A program made the position numbers and the translations under genes. The notes under the pieces are model-generated. The model was not told the origin of the DNA. It was given only the letters and a program-made list of their open reading frames with translations, and did not search any database. A stretch of DNA of 64,000 nt from Ardenticatenales bacterium (GTDB lineage Bacteria; Chloroflexota; Anaerolineae; Ardenticatenales; Ardenticatenaceae): contig JACKAZ010000005.1 in the NCBI GenBank assembly GCA_020634795.1, positions 186,001 to 250,000 of the forward strand, given 5' to 3'. This document shows positions 1 to 8,431 of the stretch, piece after piece. Position 1 is the first letter of the stretch; each line of letters opens with the position of its first letter.

Positions 1-2
1 GC

Positions 3-233
3 CTGCCGACCGTCGGAACCGCCGTGGGCCTGCTGCCCGAACTGGGTGATGCGAGCCGCACCGTGCCGCCCACCGATGACGGCAACGCCTTGGCCGCCGC
101 CGTCGCGCCGCTGCTGGCTGACGATCTGAGCCGCGCCGCGATGGGACGACAGATGCAACGACTGATCGATCAGCGTTACAGTCTAGCGCGAAGCATCGTC
201 GGCTGGGAAGCGATCTATGCGGACGCGGTTTAG
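3..233 (+). CDS. Glycosyltransferase, C-terminal fragment (5' end outside window)
   Basis: The reading frame is open from the first complete codon at base 3 and ends at a TAG at 231-233, so only the last 76 residues are present. The fragment begins with LPTVGTAVGLLPEL, which resembles the loop of GT-B glycosyltransferases that follows the nucleotide-sugar-binding Glu, and it ends in a helix typical of the family C-terminus. It precedes an O-antigen-ligase-like gene and a GT4 gene, so it probably belongs to the same surface-polysaccharide cluster. The donor and acceptor cannot be told. The family assignment is moderately firm given the short length. Confidence 0.65.
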   Translation: MPTVGTAVGLLPELGDASRTVPPTDDGNALAAAVAPLLADDLSRAAMGRQMQRLIDQRYSLARSIVGWEAIYADAV

Positions 234-383
234 CGTTCGAACGTTCGAACCGACCCGCTTACCCCGTCTTTCCGAGCTGTGGGCGTTATACGGGTCTGTC
301 GGGGTGTAGGGGGGAAGCGGTTTCGGGCGCCGTTGGCGCGAGGGGCGCTGGCGCGTTACAAGGCAACGTGCTTGCTTCACAAG

Positions 384-2210
384 TCACGACAGCAGGGCAA
401 TGGGATCACTTCCCGACCTCATCCCATGCGCCATCCGCCCTCCCACGCCCAGCAAGAGCCAGAAAAGCCAATGTGCCCCGTTCTGCCAGATGAAGACATC
501 GACGAGGCCGTGGGCCAAGTAGAGCAGCAGGGCGAGTGCGACGGCGAGTGAAAGCAGGGGATCGGTGGCGCGCCCCGCCCGCAGCGAGCGGAGCAGCGGC
601 AACAGAATAATGCTGACGAGGGTGAGAAAGAGTGCCAGCCCTACCACGCCCAGATCGGCGAGCAGCTCCAGATAGAGATTGTTGACGGTCAGCCGCTCAT
701 CCCATTCCGAAAGGCCGAGGCGGGGGCCGTAGCGGTAGCGGAAATTGTCGGCGCCGATACCGAGCAGCGGCTGACCGCGCCACAGGTCGATGGCGGCCCC
801 CCAGAGCGCACGCCGCCCCACCGTCAGGGGTTGCGGCGCTTGCAGGAAGGCGGGGCCGCTGACGGCGGGGGGCGTTGTGGCACTGCTGCCATGCACGGTC
901 ACTTCGCTGGTCGCTTCCGGCGAGCCACGATGGTAGAAGTGGAACTGATCACTCTGGGCCATGCCCCACACGATACGATAGCGACCATCGGCGGGTAGCT
1001 CGTCAACGGAAACGTCGATCGCCACGCTTTGCTGCGGCTCGACCACCTGTGCCAGCGGCACGCGGAGCGGGGGCAGCGCCAGCGCCCCGTCCCCCGCCGC
1101 GTTCAGCCAACGCCCTTCAAGGCGGATACGTTGAGGGCCACGGGGCTGCCACGCCACTTGGCCCTGATTGAAGGCACGGATCGTCACGCGGATGGGCAGC
1201 GCCGTTGCCTCGAAGGTGAGCGTGGGGGGGGCCTCGTACGCTGCCACGTACCAAGCGAGGTCATTTTCGCTGCTCAGCCGCGCTCGATAGAGGTCGTTGG
1301 CCGCGAAGAGCGTGGTGGTGGCCAACGCAAGGCCAAGCAGCCACAGCGCGATGCCCCGCCTGGCAATGGGCTTGAGCCACGCAGGGCGCGGGCCGACGAC
1401 GATGGCCCCCCCTGCCACGGTCAGTGCCCCCAGCCAGAGCAACACAAGGCCACTCCGCGCCAGCGTCAGCAAGGTGGCGACGCTGCACAGGGCCGCGATC
1501 AGCCAAGCGAGACGGCGCCGGAGGGGCGCGGTGGTTCGCAGCGCCATCAGCGCGGCCACTGGCGCGGTAAGCTCCCAGTAGAGCGCGGCGGTGGTGGCGT
1601 AGGGGAAGGGGCCGCTGACCCGCAGCGCCCCTCCGACGCGGCTACTGCTGCTTTTGAACAGGGTCCACAGCGGGTCGAGGAGCGGCCATGGGCGTGTTTC
1701 CAGCAGGCCGAGCGCCGCGCTCAGCCCCGCGCCCACCAGCAGTGCCCAGAGCAGTGCCGATTGACGGCGCGAGGTCGTGACGAGCGCGTCGGTGATCAGA
1801 AAGAGCAGGGGGCCGGTCGCCAGTCGGGCGGTGGCGCGTAGCGCATCGTTGCGAAGTTGGCCCGCCCCCCAGGCCGAAAGCAGGGCCGCGCCCAGCCAGA
1901 GCAGGATCAAGCCGACCGTTCCGCGAAAGCGCTTGTCATCCCGCCAACTCGTTCTACAATCTCCTCTGCGGCACGCCGTAGCGATTGACATAATGAAGAG
2001 GAGCAAGAAGAGTAGCTCCAAGTTCGTCCAGCGCAGTCCCGCCCCCTCGACCCGTGGTACGATCAGTTCAAAAGGAAGCAGGGCGGCAAGCAGCGCCAGC
2101 AAGAGGAACGTGAGGGAGTCGATGCTGCGCCAATGGGTGAACATGGGAAAATTCTGCCGCAATGACCCTCTTCGCTGTATTAAATCCCTCGCAGCCTGCT
2201 CTATATGCAC
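384..2210 (-). CDS. O-antigen ligase / polymerase-like membrane protein
   Basis: A 608-residue polytopic membrane protein with about ten hydrophobic segments and a large extracytoplasmic insertion (roughly residues 320-440) between TM blocks. The sequence LLGIGADNFRYRYGP followed by NNLYLELLADLGVVGL is the signature region of the Wzy_C/O-antigen-ligase family, which transfers or polymerises lipid-linked glycans on the outer face of the membrane. The listed start is a GTG at 2210. An ATG 22 codons downstream (2144) is a plausible alternative, and neither has a close Shine-Dalgarno sequence. It is transcribed divergently from the glycosyltransferase at 2298. The insertion looks like a beta-rich module of unknown role. 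Whether it acts as ligase or polymerase cannot be decided from sequence. Confidence 0.8.
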   Translation of the reverse strand: MHIEQAARDLIQRRGSLRQNFPMFTHWRSIDSLTFLLLALLAALLPFELIVPRVEGAGLRWTNLELLFLLLFIMSIATACRRGDCRTSWRDDKRFRGTVGLILLWLGAALLSAWGAGQLRNDALRATARLATGPLLFLITDALVTTSRRQSALLWALLVGAGLSAALGLLETRPWPLLDPLWTLFKSSSSRVGGALRVSGPFPYATTAALYWELTAPVAALMALRTTAPLRRRLAWLIAALCSVATLLTLARSGLVLLWLGALTVAGGAIVVGPRPAWLKPIARRGIALWLLGLALATTTLFAANDLYRARLSSENDLAWYVAAYEAPPTLTFEATALPIRVTIRAFNQGQVAWQPRGPQRIRLEGRWLNAAGDGALALPPLRVPLAQVVEPQQSVAIDVSVDELPADGRYRIVWGMAQSDQFHFYHRGSPEATSEVTVHGSSATTPPAVSGPAFLQAPQPLTVGRRALWGAAIDLWRGQPLLGIGADNFRYRYGPRLGLSEWDERLTVNNLYLELLADLGVVGLALFLTLVSIILLPLLRSLRAGRATDPLLSLAVALALLLYLAHGLVDVFIWQNGAHWLFWLLLGVGGRMAHGMRSGSDPIALLS

Positions 2211-2297
2211 GGTAATCAGACAGCTACCTCACGATCTGAGCGTGGGCGTTGCTGATGGCGTTGTGAGCCGCATTCATTCACGGGAAACAAAGCGTTT

Positions 2298-3452
2298 ATG
2301 CACATCGGATTTGATATCACGGCGCTAAGTGTGCCACAAAGTGGTGTGGGAACCTACAGCCTCAACCTTTTCCGCCAGTTGGCGGCCGAGCCGACCCATC
2401 GCATCACCCCCCTCTTTCACCGTCCGCTCCACCCCCAGGCGCAGTTACCCGTCTGGGTGCACGACCATGGGCCGCAGCGGGGGATGATCAACAAAACGCT
2501 CTGGATGCAGTTGATGTTGCCGTGGCAGTTACGCCGTTGCGGGGTCGAGTTGGCCCATTTTACCAACAGCGTGGCCCCATTGGCAATGCAATGCCCCTCG
2601 ATCGTGACAGTGCACGACATGACCCTGTGGCTCTTTCCCGAACACCATTATCGGCGGCGGCTTTTGGCGATGCGGCCGTTGATCCCGCTGGTGGTTCGAC
2701 GGGCAGCGGCGGTGATCACCGTCTCGCAGAGTGCGAAGGACGATTTGGTACGGTTGCTCGACATCCCCGAAGCCAAGGTTCATGTCATTTACGAAGCGCC
2801 CGCCGAAGAGTTCCGCCCCCTGGCGCTCACCGATCCCCGATTAGAGACGATTCGCCGTCGCTACGGTCTGCCGGAGCGATTCTTGCTCTACGTGGGGACG
2901 ATCGAGCCGCGCAAGAATCTTGTCCGTCTGCTCGAAGCCTTTGCCGACTTCCGCGCGCGCCATCAGAGCGATCATCATCTGCTGCTGGTCGGATCGCGCG
3001 GCTGGAAAGAGACGGCCGTCTTCAAGGCGATTGAGCGGCTGGGGCTGCGCACGTGGGTTCACTGTCTCGATTTCGTGCCGTTGGACGATCTGATCGTTCT
3101 TTACAACTTGGCCGATGCCGTGGCTTTCCCCTCGCTTTACGAGGGCTTTGGCCTGCCGGTGGTTGAAGCGATGGCCTGCGGTACGCCGGTCATCACCTCC
3201 GACAGCGGCTCGCTGGGCGAAGTCGCGGGCGACGCCGCCTGCGTCGTGGATCCCCTGTCAGTACCAAGCATCGGCGCCGGTCTGGGCCGCGTTTTGTTGC
3301 AACGGGATTACCGCGACTGGCTCAGGGCGCGGGGCAAGGCCCTCGTCGCGGAATTCACCTGGCAGCGCAGCGCGGCGGAGACGTTGGCGCTCTATGAACG
3401 GGTGTTGTCCCCCAACAAAAAGGAGGCGCAGTTGCGCCTCCAAAAACAGTAG
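2298..3452 (+). CDS. Glycosyltransferase family 4 (mannosyltransferase-like)
   Basis: A 384-residue GT-B enzyme. The N-terminal half begins MHIGFDITALSVPQSGVGTY, with the GVG turn of the acceptor domain. The C-terminal half has HVGTIEPRKN-like (here YVGTIEPRKNLVRLLEAF) and the donor-binding EGFGLPVVEAMACGTPVI, whose Glu residues contact the nucleotide sugar. Length and motif order match family GT4 enzymes that add hexoses to lipid-linked oligosaccharides. It closely resembles the gene at 47493-48641, so the genome carries paralogs. The start follows a weak AG-rich leader, and the divergent neighbour starts at 2210. Sugar specificity is not predictable. Its last codons double as a terminator for the convergent terC gene. 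Confidence 0.88.
   Translation: MHIGFDITALSVPQSGVGTYSLNLFRQLAAEPTHRITPLFHRPLHPQAQLPVWVHDHGPQRGMINKTLWMQLMLPWQLRRCGVELAHFTNSVAPLAMQCPSIVTVHDMTLWLFPEHHYRRRLLAMRPLIPLVVRRAAAVITVSQSAKDDLVRLLDIPEAKVHVIYEAPAEEFRPLALTDPRLETIRRRYGLPERFLLYVGTIEPRKNLVRLLEAFADFRARHQSDHHLLLVGSRGWKETAVFKAIERLGLRTWVHCLDFVPLDDLIVLYNLADAVAFPSLYEGFGLPVVEAMACGTPVITSDSGSLGEVAGDAACVVDPLSVPSIGAGLGRVLLQRDYRDWLRARGKALVAEFTWQRSAAETLALYERVLSPNKKEAQLRLQKQ
3417..3441 (-). terminator. Rho-independent terminator of terC, inside the end of the GT gene
   Basis: Arms GGAGGCGCA (3422-3430) and TGCGCCTCC (3433-3441) form a GC-rich hairpin. On the minus strand it is followed by five T residues (A-run at 3417-3421). It lies downstream of the terC stop at 3468, but within the last coding codons of the convergent glycosyltransferase, so the two genes share these bases. 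Confidence 0.75.
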
Positions 3453-3467
3453 GGGAGTCAGGTGCCG

Positions 3468-4226
3468 CTAACCCTCACGCGGCATTGGCGACGCGGTTGA
3501 TCGGCGAAGCTTGATCTTGTCCCCCCCGCCGCGTAGCCGCAGGTTGAGCATTTCCACAAAGATCGAGAAGGCCATCGCGAAGTAGATGTACCCCTTCGGG
3601 ATGTGCAACTCGAAGCCCTCGGCGACCAGTGTCATCCCGATCAACAGCAAGAAGCTGAGTGCCAACATCTTGACCGTGGGATGATTATCGACGAAGTCAC
3701 TCACGGGGCCGACGAATACGAGCATGAAGATCACCGCAATCACCACGGCGATAATCATGATCGAGACGTGATCGGCCAGCCCAATGGCCGTAATCACCGA
3801 GTCGAGCGAGAAGACGATATCGAGCAGCATGATTTGGATGATGACGCTGGTAAACGAAGCCGCCACCCGCCCCCCCGATTCGTGATGTTCCTCCCCCTCT
3901 AACTTCTCGTGGATTTCGAGTGTACTTTTGCCGAGCAGGAAGAGACCCCCGAGGATGAGGATCAGATCGCGGCCCGAGATCTCTTGTCCCAGCACGGTAA
4001 AGAGTGGGGCGGTTAGCCGCATCACCCACGAGAGCGACAGCAGCAGCAGAATGCGGGTGACCATCGCGCCCATCAAGCCGATTTTGCGCGCACGATCCTG
4101 TTGATCTTCTGGCAATTTGCCCGCCAGGATGGAGATAAAGATGATGTTGTCGATGCCGAGAACGATTTCTAGCACCGTCAACGTCAGCAAAGCGATCCAC
4201 GCCTCAGGACTGCTGAGCCATTCCAT
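3468..4226 (-). CDS. TerC family integral membrane protein
   Basis: A 252-residue protein with about seven hydrophobic helices. Conserved intramembrane acidic motifs are LEIVLGIDNIIFIS near residues 20-33 and DIVFSLDSVITAIGL near residues 135-149, the hallmarks of the TerC/YoaE superfamily (PF03741). Members are linked to tellurite resistance in name and to Mn2+ or Ca2+ export and secretion-coupled metalation in better-studied cases. The Asp residues in the membrane are proposed ion ligands. It stands alone, convergent with a glycosyltransferase and divergent from the UspA gene. A shared stress or metal-response role with UspA is only a guess. No riboswitch was recognised upstream. Confidence 0.88.
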   Translation of the reverse strand: MEWLSSPEAWIALLTLTVLEIVLGIDNIIFISILAGKLPEDQQDRARKIGLMGAMVTRILLLLSLSWVMRLTAPLFTVLGQEISGRDLILILGGLFLLGKSTLEIHEKLEGEEHHESGGRVAASFTSVIIQIMLLDIVFSLDSVITAIGLADHVSIMIIAVVIAVIFMLVFVGPVSDFVDNHPTVKMLALSFLLLIGMTLVAEGFELHIPKGYIYFAMAFSIFVEMLNLRLRGGGDKIKLRRSTASPMPREG

Positions 4227-4354
4227 TTGAGATTACTCCTCACCTAGAGTTGTACCGACTTCAATCAGCCCACACCAATTGCCGAAATGCGGCGGAATCG
4301 CGTACACTTTCTCGGCGCGGCACGAATTCGGTGCGTGTGGAAGAAGGAGGCACT

Positions 4355-5167
4355 ATGGAAATATTGGTTGCGACGGGTGGCGCGGCACATTCGACGCGCG
4401 CCCTGAGCTTTGCGGCTCGCTTGGCGGAACAAGCGCAGGTCCCTTTGACGATCTTGACCATTATCAAGTATGAGGATCAGGAGCCTGAAGCAGAGTCTAT
4501 ACTAATTGGCGCAAAGGCGCTAATTCAATCAATCGCGCCCTCGGTCACGGTGAAGGGTGTCACACGAATCGGACATCCGGCGGAAGAGATCCTAGCGGAG
4601 ATCGAATCCTCACCGTACGCAGTGGCCGTTCTGGGCGAGAAGCAGCACCACGGTCTGATTACCCGCTTCGTGATCGGTTCCACCGCGCAACGGGTGGTCG
4701 AACATTCGCAATGTCCCGTGATCTTGGTTAAAGGCACCATTTCGGGGCCGATCCAACGGCTGCTGATCTGCGATTCGGGCCTTCCCAACGATTCGGTGGT
4801 CGACCGACTGCGCCAGCAGTTCCCGCTGCTGTTCCGCGTGGTGAAGCGTTCGACCGTCTTGCACGTGATTCAAGATGAGATGATTCCCAGCGACGACGAG
4901 GATGTGCAGATCATTGATGGCGATAGCGTTGAGGGCCGCTTGTTGCACCACGATCTCGGCTGTTTGGGGGACGAGGGGGTCGAATGTACGCCCCGTATCC
5001 GACACGGCAACATCGTGGAGGAGATCGTGGCGGAGGTGACGAGCAAAGAGTATCAGTTGGTCGTGATCGGTGCCCACCGCGGCAGCGGCTGGCGGCGTAT
5101 CTTGTTGGACGATATAGCGAACCGGCTGATTCTGAAGCTGGATTGCCCGATGCTGGTGGTGCGCTAA
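4355..5167 (+). CDS. Tandem universal stress protein (two UspA domains)
   Basis: I place the start at the ATG at 4355 because AAGGAGG lies 4-10 bases upstream; the frame is open further back but without initiation signals. The 270-residue product has two UspA domains. The first opens MEILVATGGAAHSTRAL and closes with IGSTAQRVVEHSQCPVILVKG. The second closes with IGAHRGSGWRRILLDDIANRL followed by CPMLVVR. UspA proteins are cytoplasmic alpha/beta nucleotide-binding proteins that accumulate under stress. The glycine-rich ATP loop is intact in the second domain (GAHRGSG) and altered in the first. The stop is four bases before mnmE, so the two are probably co-transcribed. Confidence 0.85.
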   Translation: MEILVATGGAAHSTRALSFAARLAEQAQVPLTILTIIKYEDQEPEAESILIGAKALIQSIAPSVTVKGVTRIGHPAEEILAEIESSPYAVAVLGEKQHHGLITRFVIGSTAQRVVEHSQCPVILVKGTISGPIQRLLICDSGLPNDSVVDRLRQQFPLLFRVVKRSTVLHVIQDEMIPSDDEDVQIIDGDSVEGRLLHHDLGCLGDEGVECTPRIRHGNIVEEIVAEVTSKEYQLVVIGAHRGSGWRRILLDDIANRLILKLDCPMLVVR

Positions 5168-5171
5168 GCCG

Positions 5172-6545
5172 ATGGCCTTTTCGCTCGACGACACGATCGC
5201 GGCCATCGCGACCGCGCATGGCGAAGCGGGCATCGGGATCGTGCGGATCAGCGGTTCCCAAGCGCTGCCATTGATGCGCCGCCATTTCCACGCTGCCGAG
5301 GCGGAGTGGCAGCCCCGCTCCCATCAGATCTCTTACGGTTGGCTGCTGGACGAGGAGGGCGTACGCCGTGACGAAGTGATGGCGGTATGGTTCCAAGCGC
5401 CCCGCTCCTACACGCGCGAGGATGTCGTCGAAATCCATTCGCATGGGGGCGCCGTCGCGGTGCAACAGGCGCTCTCCCTCTTTCTGAACAGTGGGGCGCG
5501 GCTTGCCGAGTCGGGGGAGATGACGTTGCGGGCCTTCTTGAACGGCCGGATCGATTTGGCGCAGGCGGAAGCGGTGTTGGATGTGGTGCAGGCTCGAACC
5601 GAGCTGAGCATGCAGGCCGCGATGGCCCAATTGGCGGGGCGCTTGAGCGACGAGGTGCGGCAGGCGCGCCACGCCCTGCTGGACGTGCTGGCCCATCTGA
5701 CGGCGACGATCGACTTCCCCGAAGATGATGTGCCGGTGCAGAACGTGGCGCCAGATCTCCAAGCGGTCGCGGCGCAGTTGGCGACCTTGCTCGAATCGGC
5801 GGATCATGGCCGGCTGCTGCGCGACGGGCTGCGGGTGGCGATTGTGGGGCGGCCCAACGTCGGCAAATCCAGTCTGCTGAATCGGTTGCTGCGCCACGAG
5901 CGGGCCATCGTCACCGACATTCCCGGCACGACCCGCGATCTGGTTGAAGAATCGCTCAATCTGCGCGGCATTCCGCTGGTGCTGGTCGATACGGCGGGCA
6001 TCCGCGAAACGAGCGATGTGGTGGAGTCGATCGGGGTCGAACGGAGCCAAGGGGCGTTGTCGCAGGCCGATCTGGTGCTTTTTGTGGTCGATCTGGCCGA
6101 GCCGCGCCACGCGGACGAGCAGCGCTTGGCCGCGCAATTGGCCGAGCGGCCCGTCGTCGTCGTGGAAAACAAGGTCGACCTCGTTGACCCACAACGAGAG
6201 GCCGAAGTGGCGGCCTTGTTGCCCGCGCGGCCCCACCATCGTATCAGTGCGCTGACGGGCGCGGGGATCCCCGCGCTGGAAGCGCAGCTCTGGGCGATGG
6301 TGGTGGGCGGCGATGTCGCCCCCAACGAGGCGGTGCGGCTGACCAACCCGCGCCATACGCAGGCGATCCGCGCCGCGTTGGGCCATGTGAAAGCCGCGAT
6401 CCGCGCGGTCGAGCAGGGGCTGCCCGCCGATTTTGCCACGATCGATCTCCATGCCGCCGTCGCCGAGTTGGGCGAGATCACCGGTGAGCGCGCCAGCGAG
6501 CAGTTGCTCGATGCGATTTTTTCCCGTTTTTGTATTGGTAAATAA
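5172..6545 (+). CDS. mnmE: tRNA uridine-5-carboxymethylaminomethyl modification GTPase MnmE
   Basis: A 457-residue protein of the usual length. It has an N-terminal folate-binding domain (about 1-120, with FQAPRSYTREDVVEIHSHGG), a helical domain, an inserted Ras-like G domain (about 215-375: GRPNVGKSSLLN, DIPGTTRD, DTAG, NKVD), and the C-terminal FCIGK motif whose Cys is essential. With MnmG it installs the cmnm5 group at wobble U34 of several tRNAs; MnmG is not in this window. It starts four bases after the UspA gene. All diagnostic motifs are present, so identification is secure. Confidence 0.97.
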   Translation: MAFSLDDTIAAIATAHGEAGIGIVRISGSQALPLMRRHFHAAEAEWQPRSHQISYGWLLDEEGVRRDEVMAVWFQAPRSYTREDVVEIHSHGGAVAVQQALSLFLNSGARLAESGEMTLRAFLNGRIDLAQAEAVLDVVQARTELSMQAAMAQLAGRLSDEVRQARHALLDVLAHLTATIDFPEDDVPVQNVAPDLQAVAAQLATLLESADHGRLLRDGLRVAIVGRPNVGKSSLLNRLLRHERAIVTDIPGTTRDLVEESLNLRGIPLVLVDTAGIRETSDVVESIGVERSQGALSQADLVLFVVDLAEPRHADEQRLAAQLAERPVVVVENKVDLVDPQREAEVAALLPARPHHRISALTGAGIPALEAQLWAMVVGGDVAPNEAVRLTNPRHTQAIRAALGHVKAAIRAVEQGLPADFATIDLHAAVAELGEITGERASEQLLDAIFSRFCIGK

Positions 6546-6550
6546 CGGCG

Positions 6551-6571
6551 ACGCAGAACGCAGAACGCAGA
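6551..6571. repeat. Heptamer tandem repeat (ACGCAGA x3)
   Basis: Three perfect copies of ACGCAGA start five bases after the mnmE stop. This is one of several 7-bp-period intergenic repeats in the window, and the unit recurs in the element near 53301. Confidence 0.8.
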
Positions 6572-6654
6572 GCGGGGTGTGGCGGATGGCGTCGACATGC
6601 TCAGCCGCCCGCGCGTCCCGGCTCACCCCCTCCTAAACTCCTCACTCTATAACG

Positions 6655-6683
6655 TTGGTCACCGGTGATAACTCTGTTATAAT
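6655..6683 (+). promoter_or_regulatory. Sigma-70-type promoter for the response-regulator locus
   Basis: TTGGTC (6655-6660) and a perfect TATAAT (6678-6683) are separated by exactly 17 bases. It lies about 70 bases upstream of the response-regulator start and is the likely promoter of the 6752-9652 signalling genes. Confidence 0.7.
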
Positions 6684-6751
6684 TGGATTGATCCTCCGCC
6701 AATGGGCGATTGACCGCTCAGTGACGTTCTGTCGTTCGAAGCCCTGCCAAG

Positions 6752-7546
6752 ATGAGAAAACCGATGATGGCTGATCCAGCCCATAGCGCTCGTGTGGAAG
6801 ATTGGAACATGGGGGCGGTCCAAGATCCGTCTCAGGAAGCCAATGACTTTTATCGCATCTTGGTGGTGGATGACGATCAAAGTATTTTGCATCTGTTGCG
6901 CGAAAAGCTCCGGATAGAAGGCTTCCAAGTCTTTTCTGCTGCTTCCGGCTCTGATGCATTATCGGTGATTCAGAAACAAGGGCTGCCTCATCTGGCGATT
7001 TTCGATATCCACATGCCGGGCATGGACGGCTTTGAGCTGGCAGAAGAAGTACAGGGCTACTCGGACCTTCCCATCATTTTTCTGACGGCGGTGGATGACG
7101 AGAGCGCCATCGTGCAAGGGCTGGAGCTTTATGCCGAGGATTACATCACGAAGCCCTTCAGCCCGCGCGAGCTGATCGCGCGGGTGGGACGGGTGTTGCG
7201 GCGTATCGGCGATTTCGGCTACCGACTCGGTGCTTTGACACGGATTGATGACCACCTGACGGTCGATTTCGCCCACCAGCAGATCAGTGTGGGGGGTGAA
7301 TGGGTATCGATGGGGCCGAAAGAAGTGAAGCTGCTCTACATTCTGATGCGTAACGCCGGTCGCACCGTGACCAGCAACTTCTTGCTGCGTCGACTGTGGC
7401 CGATGGAAGAGGTCTTCGAGGATACCCTGCGTGTGCATGTCCATCGGTTACGCCGTAAGATTGAACCACAAAGCGGAGAACATTACTACATTCAAACGGA
7501 ACGGGGGGTGGGCTACCGCTTCATTAACCCGCCGTCCGCGCGGTAA
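6752..7546 (+). CDS. OmpR/PhoB-family response regulator
   Basis: 264 residues: an N-terminal extension of about 34 residues, a receiver domain (about 35-150) with acidic pocket VVDDD, phosphoacceptor Asp85 in FDIHMPGMDG and conserved Lys in YITKPFSP, then a winged-helix DNA-binding domain (about 165-262) ending ERGVGYRF. It would be phosphorylated by a histidine kinase and act as a transcription regulator. The PAS kinase two genes downstream is the obvious partner. The start is uncertain: ATGs at 6752, 6764 and 6767 are in frame with no clear ribosome-binding site. A small GTPase gene follows about 120 bases later, an unusual companion for a two-component system. Confidence 0.92.
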   Translation: MRKPMMADPAHSARVEDWNMGAVQDPSQEANDFYRILVVDDDQSILHLLREKLRIEGFQVFSAASGSDALSVIQKQGLPHLAIFDIHMPGMDGFELAEEVQGYSDLPIIFLTAVDDESAIVQGLELYAEDYITKPFSPRELIARVGRVLRRIGDFGYRLGALTRIDDHLTVDFAHQQISVGGEWVSMGPKEVKLLYILMRNAGRTVTSNFLLRRLWPMEEVFEDTLRVHVHRLRRKIEPQSGEHYYIQTERGVGYRFINPPSAR

Positions 7547-7664
7547 TGCCGCCGAGTGGCGCGGCCCATCGCGCCATTGACCTATCTCACAGCAACTACA
7601 CGGGCCTCTTGACCGGTTGCATTTTCTTGCTCGTGAGTGTGTTCTTCAGCCTCTGGATAGTGCC

Positions 7665-8225
7665 ATGAACAGTTTGGCCGTGAACAAAAAGGTCTGCCTC
7701 ATGGGTGATTTTGGCGTTGGAAAGACCAGTTTGGTAAGACGTTTCGTTTACGATCGTTTTGAAGACAAATATCTCAGCACGATTGGGGTCAAAGTCAGCC
7801 GCAAAATGTTGATGGTTCCTCAGAAGGAGCATATCACCGAACTGAATCTATTGCTCTGGGATTTGGCGGGGAGCGAAGAGTTCAGCGCAGTGCGTGCCAA
7901 CTACATGCGGGGCTGCGCGGGCGCGGTGGTGGTGGTCGATATCACCCGCTACGAAACGGTGACGACTCTACGGAGGTACCTCCACGGCCTATACACCGTT
8001 GCGCCAAACGCTAAGGCTATCTTGGCGGCAAACAAGTTTGACTTGACGGTCAGCGAGGAAACAGAGGGATTGATCGCCACCCTCGGGGAACAGTGGGGGG
8101 TGCCCCATTACTTCACGAGTGCCAAGACCGGAGAGAATGTGGAAGCGCTCTTTCGCCATATGGCGATGCTCGTTCTGACTGGGCGGGAAAAGGGTCCCAA
8201 CGATGTAGAGACCTTCCACAGATAG
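7665..8225 (+). CDS. Rab/Ras-like small GTPase
   Basis: A 186-residue single-domain GTPase (a TTG 16 codons upstream at 7617 is an alternative start). G1 is GDFGVGKTS (14-22), the switch I Thr is T39 in STIG, G3 is WDLAGSEE with D66 and G69, G4 is NKFD (123-126), and G5 is TSAK. The residue matching the catalytic Gln of Ras/Rab (DTAGQE) is Ser70, so intrinsic hydrolysis is predicted to be slow or to depend on a partner. It carries no C-terminal Cys for prenylation. It sits between a response regulator and a PAS histidine kinase on the same strand. Bacterial Rab-like GTPases such as MglA control polarity; the role here is unknown. Confidence 0.88.
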   Translation: MNSLAVNKKVCLMGDFGVGKTSLVRRFVYDRFEDKYLSTIGVKVSRKMLMVPQKEHITELNLLLWDLAGSEEFSAVRANYMRGCAGAVVVVDITRYETVTTLRRYLHGLYTVAPNAKAILAANKFDLTVSEETEGLIATLGEQWGVPHYFTSAKTGENVEALFRHMAMLVLTGREKGPNDVETFHR

Positions 8226-8431
8226 CCGCCGCGAATATATCCCCAATGAGTGGGACGTTGAAAGCGTTTGGGTCAATGTGGTTCAATGGGAGGTGATTCC
8301 TCGTCATCCCCTCTCCCCCTCACGATTTCGCCTCAACAGTGACACGGATGCTACCCCTTCCAGCATGCCATCGAGTCATCCCATGATTGTTATAGCGCCC
8401 ATCGTCCGACCTTAGTTATCAGGTTGACCCT

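Noticed and set aside
4911..6626. A 571-codon open frame on the minus strand opposite mnmE
   Set aside because: mnmE is certain on the plus strand; the opposite frame is Arg/Gln/His-rich with no motif, an artefact of GC-biased third positions.
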